Source: Irineochytrium annulatum (Eukaryota > Chytridiomycota > Chytridiomycetes > Chytridiales > Chytridiaceae). From it: a stretch of DNA of 18,388 nucleotides. The notes under the pieces are model-generated. The model was given only the letters and a program-made list of their open reading frames with translations. It was not told the DNA's origin and did no database searches. Of the stretch, positions 9,656-18,388 are shown in pieces. The DNA is taken from NCBI GenBank assembly GCA_027600665.1, contig JADGJL010000548.1, positions 1-18,388 of the forward strand, written 5' to 3'. The position numbers and the translations under genes were made by a program. Positions within the stretch are counted from its first letter, which is position 1. Every line of letters starts with the position of its first letter.

Positions 9656-10917
9656 ATGCTCTCCGTCGCGGTCCCCGTCGCCTTCACGTCCATAGCTCTT
9701 TCCCTCGCGGTCCTCTACGCCAACCTCCCCTCGAGAAACTGGTGCCTTCTGATCCTGGCTGTGGATCTGATGCTGGCCCAGCTGACGGCCGTCGCGTTGA
9801 ACGCGGTGCTGAGTGTCGCGTGTCCAATGGGTTACGACGGCGCGTACATGTACCAGCTGGTGGCTTCCGGGAACGCGACGCTGGTGGAGGCGGCAGGCGG
9901 CGGGAACGGGCTGGACCTGTCGGAAGGGAGAGTCGGCCTTGTCGCTGCTCTGAGGATGTCGCGGGTGAGGTTGACCTGCTTTGAGTTACCCGCTCTACCC
10001 TTACCTGTCCTGTGCAGTCCTTCTTCGCAAACGTGTTCGGGGCCGGGTGCTACTCCGCTGCCTTGGGCATGGCCGTAGACCTTTACCACCGCGTGGGCCT
10101 GCTCGAGGACTACCGCCCGCGCAACGTCGTCGTTCAAAACCTTTTCATTACCGTGGCCTTACCCTTGCCGATATCGTCAATGGTCTTGCTCTGGGAGTTG
10201 AACTTTGCGTAAGCCTGGTCACCCGTTCGTCCTCGGCCTTTTCCCCCCATGCTGATATGAGAACTTGTAGTCATCTCAACACCCTCGGTTACGCGAGTCG
10301 CATCGCGCACGACGCCTCCCTAGCGGCCATCGCGCTCGCCACGGCCGTATACACGGTACTCGCCGGTGTAGCCTTCTCCAGGCGCCGGTCCGCCTTCTCC
10401 CGCGTCGCCGGTTCGGCGACGAGTTGCGAGAAGGGGAAGGCTACGTTAACGGACAGTAACGAGGCACAACAGCCCCTTTCGCCCGCAAAGGCGTCGCCGG
10501 CGATAACGGGGGCCGCCTCGGAGCTTGATAGCCTCTTTTGGCGCGTGATAAGCTTCTGCGTGGTTGTCGTCATCTGCACGCTCCCGTTCGCGATCTTCAA
10601 CGTGTACGCAGGCGTTTTGGGCACCCCAGCGATGGGCTACACGCCGGCGGTAGCGAAAGTGGAAGACGGGTATCCAGACACGATTGCCTACTTCATGGCG
10701 GCATGCTCTGCCCTCGTCTTTGCTTGTTTTGGGATGGTGAGTGACACCTTGATATGGTCATTTGTTCGCTGACAATGAGAAGGGAGAGCGCGCGTTCTTT
10801 CGATACAAGAGCTTATGGCAAAACCTACTCCGAAGGTTCTGGTGGCCGACGCGAGGGCGGTGTGAGGAGGAGACGCCGGAAAGGGGCGCTTTAACGGGAG
10901 TTACCGGGCCAGTATAA
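9656..10917 (+). CDS. Receptor R4: intact STE3-type pheromone-receptor-like GPCR
   Basis: The gene model is join(9656..9964, 10018..10208, 10271..10736, 10783..10917), 366 residues. TM1 is at about 3-24, with PSRN at 25-28. TM2 is at 30-52, C56-P-M-G-Y-D-G follows, and the N73-A-T sequon lies in the outer loop. TM3 is at 104-126 (LYHRV after it), TM4 at 140-160, TM5 at 180-201 with an R-R-R cluster at 204-206, TM6 at 258-280 with P272-F, and TM7 at 303-321 ending F-G-M. A 44-residue basic, Trp-rich tail starts RYKSLW. The order and motifs match yeast Ste3-type receptors, which bind farnesylated peptide pheromones; ligand and role here are inferred. An in-frame ATG at 9536 would add 40 residues, but the matching R5 leader is out of frame, so I prefer 9656. 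A basic loop 3 carries QPLSPAKASPA, shared with R5. Confidence 0.8.
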
Positions 10918-12093
10918 CAACTCGCGTTGACAAGCGATATCATGGTTGAAGGACGACGTGTACGCATCGTTGGCCCAAGAAACGTAGGCAACCTTCGTCA
11001 ATTAGCGGGCCGGGGCGTGGGACGTGACATCTACGAGTTATGTCACATAACCCAAGTACTTGGCGAAAGGAAGACCGCCTGAATGCATATCCCAACTCAA
11101 CATCGGAATGAGCGCAATGTACATATTTAGCTGCGTACTGTAACTTACCACTGCTTCCATCCTGAGGAAACGTTCTCAAATTAATGTATTACGAATGGTA
11201 GCCCGCGGGGACGTGTATGCTGATTGAACGCAATATCATTGAAGTCAGCTTATGTAATGGATACAATGGAAAACAAGCAACTTCTTAGTCTAAAGTTGCT
11301 TATTGAGTAAGAAACGTAAACGGAGAGTTAACGAATGAAGGCCACTGTATGAAATCCCACTTTAAGATAATGAGCTTAACAAATAATGATGAATTACAGC
11401 AAAATCAAACATACTTGAGATCTCCCAGTGAGAAGCAACAAACGCACACTTAAAGATAAGAGCTTCGGAAGAAATTATTTATTCTCCTGATTAAAGAACA
11501 CTTGATAACGGGGGAAGAAGAAGAGGAGAGGCACGCTTGGGCAGCAAGCTCCACCGGAAAGAAATAAACAAGACAACAAAAGGACAATCGGGAGACAGCA
11601 TGATGGACATCGAAGCGACAATATATCCAAAACGAATGAAGAAAACAACACCACGAAGTGTAGTTAAGCAGGAATCGAGGGTGAACATGGGATGTTAAGC
11701 AATTTCTACACTTCCCGTCGCATCAGTACCACATGAGAGGAAGATCGGGGGGATGTAAACTATGAGATGAAAGAGTGTGACAGAAAAACAAAAAAACAAG
11801 TCCATGTCAAAAACAAACAGGGAAAGAAGGAAAACATCATTGGCAGTCAAGACAGGAGACGCAGTAATGCAACAAAGATATAGAGTAGAATACATAATCC
11901 ACAGATGAAGCAAGAAGGCTGGAAGGAAAGAATTCAACTAACAACAGTAGTCCTACAATCGATGCATAACTGAATATGGGCCACCCTCCAACCCTCGTCC
12001 GTTACTTCCTTAATCTCTGAAGCGCAACAGGACAACATACTTGAGGACAAGATAGATGATCAAAGCTTTAACGCCATACACACGTCCGCACCT
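10918..12093. other. Long intergenic region between R4 and the RhoGAP gene
   Basis: About 1.2 kb, clearly more AT-rich than its surroundings. The open frames at 10940-11179, 11491-11688 and 11695-11937 (minus) show no domain, no splice partners and non-GC-rich codon use unlike the genes here. Both neighbours end into this space, so it probably contains their 3' UTRs. No tRNA or repeat family was recognised. Confidence 0.5.
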
Positions 12094-14414
12094 TCACACA
12101 GCCCCAGCCATCGTCACCGTCGTCTCCGTCAACCCCACCGCCGTCCCGCTGCCACCACCACCAGTCGCCGCCATAACAGCCGCCGCCTCCTCCTGCGCCT
12201 TCATCATCCTCGCAGCATCCTTCTCCCCCATCTCCCCCGGCATCGCCGGCAACGCCTTCTCCTCCGCGTTGACGCCGACCAACCCGCCCACAGTCGGCAC
12301 ATGCTGTCCCGCACCGCCACCGCCGGCCGGCACGGGCCCCAACAGCGCCAGCCCGTCGTCGCCAAACACGTCGGCGTAGTGCTCGATCAGGTACTCGGCG
12401 CCCGACCCGCCGAGCGGGAAGATGACGATCGCGACGTTCCGGGTCGTCATCTTGTTCTGCTCGGCGTGGGACGCGACACGGGAGAGGTGTCCAAAGAGGT
12501 ACGAGAGCGTGGCCAGGTGCGTGCGCGTGGGCAGGCGGGTGACGATGTACTCTCGGACGCGGGGCACGAGGTCCGGGTTCATGTCTGCTTCCTTCCAGTC
12601 AGCCACAAAACGAAAGTAAAAGAAAGAAAGTAGGGAAGATCGTCTACGTACTCTGCACCTCCCGATCCAAACCCTCCCAGAACTCATCCCCGCCCACCAA
12701 TCCCCCCTTAATCTTGCTTAAGAACCTCTTCAGCAAACTCGCCAACGTCGGGATCCCTTCCACCTCCAACCCTTCCACCCTCTCTACCCTCACGCTCCTC
12801 GGCACCCCCCACGCGGCCGCAACCTCATCGTCGGACGGGTCCGGCACCGCGCGGCTCGCCTGGACCTCGAACCTCCCGATCCACTCCTTGACGCGCTTGA
12901 GGGAACCGGGGATACGGTAGAGCCCCTCGGTCGTCAAGGAGGCCGGGGAGTCGAGGACAGCGAGACACTCGAGGATGATCTGGGGAACGCCGCGGCGACC
13001 GCAGCGTTGGACGGCCTCGAGGAGCGTCGTGCCGAAGATGAGACCCTCCTCATCTGTCGAACCTTCATTAGCACGGAAAAAAAAAAAAAAGGATACTCGA
13101 AAGACCGATCAAGTTAGCGACCGACCACTCACCAATGTTCATCGACCCAGCCCTGTTCAAATCCCCCGCTGCGGTGCTCAACAACCCGCCCTGCGCTCCG
13201 CCCCCCTGCTGCTGCAACCCGCCCGGATGCTGCTGCAGCTGCGGCGCGGCGTTCCCCGTCGGGTCCAACTGCAGCACGCCGGGCACAACCGTCACCGCGT
13301 TCTGCCCGTTAATGTCCTGCGGGATGAACACGTGCGCGGGCGGCGGCGCCCCCTGCACGACGGCCGCCGCCGGCTTCTGCTGCTGGTAGTTCGGGGAGAT
13401 GGCGTTGGCGGCGTTCGCGATCGCATTAGCGCCGGACTGGAGCTGCGCGCCCTTGTCGGCCTTGGGCTTGAAGACATTCAGGAGCTTCTTAAGTCCGTTC
13501 TGCTTCGGCTGAGGTGGGGACGCGGCCGAGGCGGCGACGGGTTGTTGGCCTTGAGCGCCGCTGGTCGGGCCGCTGTTGAAGACGACGGCGTTACTTGGCG
13601 TGGGCTGCTGCTGCTGCTGCTGCTGCTGCATTGCCATCACGTTCTGCATCTGCTGCTGTTGCTGCTGCTGGATGATCTGGTGCTGCAGCTGCTGTTGCGT
13701 CTGCTGGGCCTGAGCGTGCGCCTGCGCCTGCTGCTGAAGATGCTCCTGCTGCCGCTGCTGCTCTTGTTGCTCGACCACTTGGAAGATGTTTGCAGCCTGC
13801 TGTGGCTCCGACTGCTGGAACTGTTGCGGAGGCTGCTGCCGCGAGAATGAGAGCCGCGGCGGCTCGCTCGGATGCTGCTGGGGGATGGCGCCTGTCGTGA
13901 CGGGGTCGCCGAAGAGCGAGGGCGGTTTAGGCGAGTTCGAGCGGCTGCCGGTCGTCTGCAGAACGCTGCCGACGTCGGGGGACGCGTGAGGCTGTTGCTC
14001 CTGCAGCTGATCGAGGCTGGTGCCGGAGTTGGATCTTACGGGGGGCAGCGGCCGGCTTGTGTCGGGAGACAGGAAGGTGGGGTCCTGGAGGGAGGGAGTG
14101 AGGGCGCCATTGGCGGGTGACTGGACGAGTGGCTGCTGCGATGCGAACTGCTGCTGTTGCGTTTGCTCGTATTGCTGCTGTTGCTGCTGCTGCGGGATCA
14201 AGGATGACGGGTTCTGGCTGTTGGCCAGAAAGGAGCTGCTGCCGACCTTCTCGCTCTTTGCCCTCTCCCGCCTCTCCCTCATCGTCTGGCTCCTCGACGT
14301 AGAACCCTGCAGCGAGTTGGAGGAAGAGTTGTTGGAGGACGAGCCCGAATTGGGGAGGGGGACGCCCGTGTCGTCTTGCGACCGGTTCCTGCTGAACAGG
14401 CCCTTTTTCAACAT
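12094..14414 (-). CDS. Rho GTPase-activating protein with long Gln-rich N-terminus
   Basis: The gene model is complement(join(12094..12584, 12652..13053, 13133..14414)), 724 residues, with phases matching at both introns. Residues 1-427 are disordered, rich in Gln, Ser and Pro, with several Q runs. The RhoGAP domain spans about 428-625: F-G-x-x-L near the start, the arginine finger R474 in TEGLYRIPGS, K536 in ASLLKRFLS, and N611 in NKMTTRNVAIVIFP. These three match the catalytic Arg, Lys and Asn of the family, so GTPase stimulation on a Rho/Cdc42-type protein is expected. The usual L-P-x-P-L after K536 is replaced by a Gly-rich K-I-K-G-G-L segment. The C-terminal 100 residues are Gly/Ala-rich. 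The start is the first ATG; the frame is open upstream to 14474, and an acceptor-like CTCAG just before AAG-GAC suggests a possible extra 5' exon. Confidence 0.85.
13599..13792 (-). repeat. CAG/CAA-rich poly-glutamine tracts in the RhoGAP gene
   Basis: On the plus strand this is a run of CTG/TTG triplets, including eight CTG in a row near 13607-13630 (short interruptions elsewhere). It encodes two main Q runs separated by Met, Asn, Val and Ala-rich spacers, plus Q-A-Q-A-H-A pieces. A further Q run lies near 14175-14190. Such tracts vary in length and usually mark disordered segments. Confidence 0.75.
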
Positions 14415-15007
14415 CTTGAGCGAGGGTCGAATAAACGAAGCGTCCTTCTGAGACACTTCCGACAAGCGATCCAAATCCCGAATGCGAGACTGCAGCGATC
14501 AAGGTCCCTAACTGGAGTCGGTCAGTTGATGATCACCGAAGGCCCCCTCCCGACCGGCCCCCTCTGCAAGACGGGGGCCGGGGATGAGGGCGCATTAGCA
14601 TCGGCTTCAAAGGAGGACCGACCTTGCTCGTCGGCGACGTCGGCAATGTTGAAGGGGAAGGGGAGGGGCCGTCTGCTCGGTCTGCTGCTTGTACCACCGA
14701 GCGCACAAGCCACAAATGCGCGGCTTGAAGAACTTTCCAATTGAACGAAAACTCTTTCCTTGTAGACTCCACCGTATTATTTCTTTGCTTGACGTGTAAT
14801 GAACATAAAAAAGATGTATGAACGAAACAAAAAACCAAGTGAACCAAATAAAAGCATTCAATAGCGACAAACAATCAACAGGTGTCTGACTTCATACAAT
14901 TATCCGACGAGGGATTGGCGTGGCGTTATGCCCCGCACCCAAAGCCAAGAAGGTGAGGTAACATTTGTAAACGGGGCATTTGTAAACGGGGCATAAATAT
15001 AGTTGTT
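14415..15007. other. Intergenic: leader of the RhoGAP gene and 3' end of VMA3
   Basis: No gene is supported. The minus-strand frame at 14522-14740 starts with TTG and shows no domain. The part next to VMA3 is AT-rich and holds a short direct repeat (listed separately). It probably includes the RhoGAP promoter and 5' UTR and the VMA3 3' UTR. Confidence 0.45.
14962..14991. repeat. Two perfect 15-bp direct repeats
   Basis: CATTTGTAAACGGGG occurs twice head to tail (14962-14976 and 14977-14991), followed by a further CAT. It lies within 20-50 bp after the VMA3 stop codon, so in its probable 3' UTR. Confidence 0.8.
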
Positions 15008-16152
15008 TTAAATGCCAGAGCACGCGAAGCCCCCCGACTTCGTGTTGAGGATCAGGGCGACTGTAGTGACACAAAAGGGGTTAGGAATCATATCGCACCA
15101 CAAAGAATTTAACAACAGCACCCCAAAAAAACTCACCGATAAGACCGTAGAGACCCAACACTTCCGCGAAAATGAGAATCAGAATCATTCTGAAAAGAAA
15201 AGCGTTAGTATACAACTCAAAAACTTCTCACTCAAGACACTCACCCGACGAAAAGCCTCGGTTGCTGGGCCGTACCGCGGACACCAGCATCACCAACTAC
15301 GCCAATGGCGAAGCCGGCCGCCAGCCCACTCAGCCCAACGCTGAGACCCGCACCCAGCTGGATGAATCCAGCAAACAGCGTCATCGTCGCCGATACTGAA
15401 AATAAACTAGTTAGAACGAATATATCGAGAATAAGCCAGCAGAAAGAGTAACTCACATCCACTGCTCACTAGAACGGACACGACCAGCCCGTAAATGGCA
15501 ATGATACCAGCCTGGACGACATCGTTCAAATTACTACAAGAAACAAAAACGCAAAATCGGAGGCCAAAAACAACAAGCAAAAGCGAATGAGGCATGAAGA
15601 CCAACCATGACGACGGGTACGACACACTTTAGGATAAGCTCCGGGCGCATCACACCCATCGCCGAGATCCCGACACCAGACTTTGCCGTGCCATACGCAG
15701 CGCCGAAACCTGAGTAAGAGGAAAGAGGTCAGCAAGTTGGTAAATACAATCATGCGTTTTGAAAGGTCCGGAGAGCAACAAAGGAGCCCCCCTGAATCTT
15801 TCACCTAAAAGATACGCACAATCCTTCACCACCCACACCGTCCACGAACGAATCCGCCAAATCCAAAGGGGCCCTTCCCCTCACCTCCTTCGTCGCAACG
15901 TCCCGCAGCCAAACGCAAACGCGTCAAAACCCATCGGCGGAGCCTCCGCCCCCCCCAACAACCGATCCCTCCATCCCCGCATCCAACCAACCGGCCCCAA
16001 ATACAATCCACGACATCCCACAACGCCAGATCGGGGTCCCCAAGGAAAATCAAAGTAGAACAATACTCACAGCTGAACACGATGGCGGCCGTGCAGCCGA
16101 TGACGCCGAAGAAGGGGGCGTAGACGGGGCAGTAGTCGGCCGGGAGGGACAT
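15008..16152 (-). CDS. VMA3: V-type proton ATPase 16-kDa proteolipid subunit c
   Basis: The gene model is complement(join(15008..15060, 15137..15189, 15245..15395, 15457..15511, 15606..15709, 16071..16152)), 165 residues, against 160 in yeast. Every junction is in frame. The protein starts [19 protein letters not shown] and shows four membrane helices. The landmarks are [13 protein letters not shown] in helix 1-2, [14 protein letters not shown] in helix 2, [18 protein letters not shown] in helix 3 and the essential proton-carrying glutamate E140 in [10 protein letters not shown] of helix 4. It forms the rotating c-ring of the V-ATPase and acidifies vacuoles and endosomes. Intron 2 begins GTTGGT, a weak donor, but only that choice keeps M-A-G-I-I-A. 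The first intron is long for this window (361 bp). Confidence 0.95.
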
Positions 16153-16693
16153 CGTTCCTTTTTTTGGGGGGCGCGCGGTGTGCGGGTGAAGGTGTTGGTT
16201 GGTGTTGGGTTGTGATGCGGGGGAGGCCGATGCGGATTTTTGCGTGGAGCTTCAATTGTGAAATTGAATGTGGATGTTTGACACCGGGGCCAGTTTGGGC
16301 GAGGTTGTTTTGGATAAAGGAAACTGAGGGAAGTGAGGGAAGTCTTGGGCTTCACACAAATGCACTGTTGAAAGACCTTGTTATCGTTAAGATCATTTAC
16401 TCAGCACTTCGAGTTAGCGACAAGTTTGATACAGAGAAAAGGTTGAATATAAAGAGGGTTGTAAAGAAACATCTGCCATATACCAATTGCAGGATAATTA
16501 AGGATGATTTAAAAGGAGGTCTTGCAATTTGATCACGTCGTGCACGGGAAGCAAACACGGCTTTGCGGTCTTCCCGGGGTCTCTTTCCCTCCAAGCGAAC
16601 GCCGATGCGTGACCGCACAGTTTCTTGCCTGGCAAGCTGTTCATCGTTCTAGGCTATTCCAAAAAGACTTTCTTCAGTTGCTTATGCGGGATA
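16153..16693. other. Intergenic between VMA3 and R5
   Basis: About 540 bp with no supported gene. It should carry the VMA3 promoter and the R5 3' UTR. The open frames at 16164-16532 and 16522-16812 (plus) have no family resemblance, and the second runs into the R5 tail on the opposite strand. Confidence 0.5.
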
Positions 16694-17988
16694 TCATGCC
16701 GGCAGAGTGGCTCCCGTCAGCGCGCCCATTTCTGGCAGCCCCTTACACCGCTTTTGCGCCGGCCATCGAAGTCGCCCAAATAAAGTTTGCCACAGGCCCC
16801 TGTATCGCTTAATTGCGATCTCCCCCTATCAGTTGTCAGCGAGGGAAAACATTTGGGAACGATAAATCGTTATCGTTCAACGTCCACTCACAGTCCCGAA
16901 GCAACCAAAGACGAGCAGCGAGCTGGCCGCCAGGACGTAAACGTTGTTGTCCGAGCTCTCGTCATCCGGCTTGGCCGCGTCCGCCGAGTAGCCCGCCGGG
17001 GGGATGGTCACGATGTCGGCACCGAGAACAAAGACGGCGAAGGGCAACGTGCAGATAACCTCGATCAGGCAAAACCACATGACGCGCCAGAACAGGTTGT
17101 CGAACTCCAGGGCGGCCTTTGCGACTGCTGGCGACGCCTTCGCAGGCGAGAGGGGTTGTTCGGCCTCTAACATGGCGCTACTGGTCCCCGTCCCTTTGCC
17201 TTGATCTGACGCGGTAGCGACCAGGCGGGAGAATGCGGACCGGCGCCTGCAGAAGGCCACGACCGCGAGCGTCGTATAAACGGCCGAGGCGAGCGCGATG
17301 GCCGCCAGGCCGACGTCGGACGCGATGCGGCCCGCATACCCACGGCTGTTGAGAAACGACTAGATATAGCACCAGTGCGCGGGGGATGGGGGGAGGCAAT
17401 CTCAGGCAATACCTAAAGTCCGCCTCCCAGAACATGTCTGCGATTGTCACTGGCAAGGGGAGCACGACCGCGATGGCCACCTCCCGGAGCACGGCGTGGC
17501 GGGCGGGCTGGTCTTCTAGCCGGCCCACGCGGCGGTAAAGATCCACGGCCATGGCCAAGGCAGCTGCGTATGCCGAGCTTCCGAACACGCTGAAACAGAA
17601 GACCTGCAAGAGGCGCCAAGAATATGAGGATAGACAGAAAAAGAAAATCGACAGCGCGCGTTCGAAGGCTGCTCACCCGCGATATTCTCAAAGCAGCGAC
17701 CAGACGTACTCTCCCTGCCGACAGGTCCAGTCCGTCCAGGCCGCCCGCCGCCCCGTCCGCCATCGTCGCGTTCCCCGAAGCCGCCAGCTGGTACGCGTAA
17801 GCGCCGTCGTAACCCATCGGGCACGCGACGCTCAGCAGCGCGTTGGACGCCACCATCGCCAACTGGGCCAGCATGAGGTCCGCGGCCAGGATGAGGAGGC
17901 TCACATTCCGCGAGGGGAGGTTGGCGTAGATGACGGCCAGGCAGAGGGCCATCGACACCGCGGCAATGGGGGCCGCGATGGAGAGCAT
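16694..17988 (-). CDS. Receptor R5: intact STE3-type pheromone-receptor-like GPCR
   Basis: The gene model is complement(join(16694..16825, 16892..17345, 17413..17603, 17677..17988)), 362 residues. It aligns with R4 across the whole length: MLS start, PSRN after TM1, CPMGYDG, sequon N73-A-T, DLYRRVGRLED after TM3, CRRRSAFSRL after TM5, QPLSPAKASPA in loop 3, FWRVMWFC into TM6, FGCFG at TM7 and an IKRYRGLW tail. The 191-nt second exon is the same length as in R4. The second intron must use the acceptor CAACAG before C17345. A nearer TAG gives the wrong frame, so R5 loses about four residues relative to R4 at that point. The frame stays open upstream of the ATG to the window edge, but the added residues have no match in the paralogues, so I keep the family start. 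Ligand and coupling to a G protein are inferred from STE3 family knowledge. Confidence 0.8.
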
Positions 17989-18388
17989 TCTTTTTTTGTT
18001 TTCTTGCCCCCGCCAGCTGAGTGGCTGCAAGCGGAAGCGGGGATCGCAGTGGGGATCTACCGGGGGCGCGGACAATGAAGCGGTCGCTCCCGTGGTGATC
18101 TTTCGTCTCGAGCGTTTGAAAATGTGGTAAAGCTCTTGTTTTGTTCGCAGGCCACTGCTTTTGTGCACTTCAATCATCAACCTTGTGTCGTGGTCAGTTA
18201 GTTTCCTTTCCCCGGTTGCGGACAGTTTTGTCCGACACTGCCTGGTGGCCTGCCCTCGACCATCCCACGCCTGAAGTTCGATGCCGCCAGGGCTCCCACC
18301 GTCGAATCGCGAACTTCGACTGTCGTCCGTTGTTCTCCCACCCTGCCGTCGATAAAACCCTCCACCAGGTACCGCCGCACCCCCCACC
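17989..18388. other. Upstream region of R5
   Basis: It contains the conserved receptor leader and, just before the ATG, an A-rich stretch (minus strand AAAACAAAAAAAGA). The minus-strand frame is open throughout but shows no domain. Its codons match the R4 leader only over short stretches with frame shifts, so it is probably non-coding. Confidence 0.45.
18041..18101 (-). promoter_or_regulatory. Conserved receptor leader block of R5
   Basis: Minus strand GATCCCCACTGCGATCC (18057-18041), about 55 nt before the start codon, matches R4 at 16 of 17 positions. A second patch at 18101-18085 matches R4 9540-9556, and a CATTGTCC lies between them in both. The following CCCCGCTTCCGC is also present upstream of the inverted R3 exon, and R1 has GCTTTCCGCTTCCG at 4889-4897 or so. 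A shared promoter or 5' UTR element is likely. Confidence 0.55.

Noticed and set aside
11108..11143. Tiny frame ending Ser-Cys-Val-Leu-stop, considered as a lipid-modified pheromone precursor
   Set aside because: A CaaX end needs Cys four residues from the stop; here it is three. The frame has only 11 codons and no processing features.
13135..13850. Long plus-strand frames rich in Leu or Cys across the RhoGAP gene
   Set aside because: They are antisense readings of Gln-rich CAG/CAA codons, giving Leu-Leu-Leu and Cys-Cys-Cys runs; the minus-strand gene explains the sequence.
14117..14302. Plus-strand Ala/Ser-rich frame in the RhoGAP 5' part
   Set aside because: No domain, and it is antisense to the coding exon.
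16522..16812. Frame ending Gly-Pro-Cys-Ile-Ala-stop near R5, considered as a pheromone precursor
   Set aside because: The Cys is again at the wrong spacing, and the frame overlaps the R5 final exon on the opposite strand.
17413..18387. Minus-strand frame open from the window edge into R5, considered as a long extracellular N-terminus
   Set aside because: STE3-type receptors have a very short N-terminus, the R4 and R1 upstream regions are not conserved as protein, and the extension shows no signal peptide or domain.

Overview
The window is eukaryotic and fungal in character. It is GC-rich, with short (about 40-75 bp) GT-AG introns in nearly every gene, low-complexity Ala/Gly/Gln tracts, and a V-ATPase proteolipid of fungal type. 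The Sel1/TPR/MYND protein and the intron-rich VMA3 fit an early-diverging, perhaps zoosporic (chytrid-like), fungus. That placement is inference. No rRNA, tRNA, CRISPR array or transposase was recognised.

Layout. 639-4364 (+): a seven-exon, 1,123-residue Sel1-repeat/TPR protein ending in a complete MYND zinc finger. 4943-10917 (+): a tandem run of four members of one seven-transmembrane receptor family. These are R1 (frameshifted, with an amplified intracellular-loop repeat), R2 (a 3' relic with a nonsense codon), R3 (its first exon lies inverted) and R4 (intact). 12094-14414 (-): a Gln-rich RhoGAP protein. 15008-16152 (-): VMA3, the V-ATPase subunit c, in six exons. 16694-17988 (-): R5, a second intact receptor, facing R4 tail to tail across the two housekeeping-type genes.

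The receptors match the layout of STE3-type (class D) fungal pheromone receptors. They have a very short N-terminus, an Arg-Asn after TM1, an RRR cluster after TM5, an F-W-R / P-F TM6, and an F-G motif closing TM7 followed by a basic tail. R1, R3, R4 and R5 share exon phases and an identical 191-nt second or third exon. Conserved stretches upstream of the start codon recur in several copies. The most interesting point is this decaying and re-expanding family of pheromone-receptor-like GPCRs next to a RhoGAP gene. No convincing CaaX pheromone precursor was seen nearby. R4 and R5 are the copies most likely to make functional receptors.
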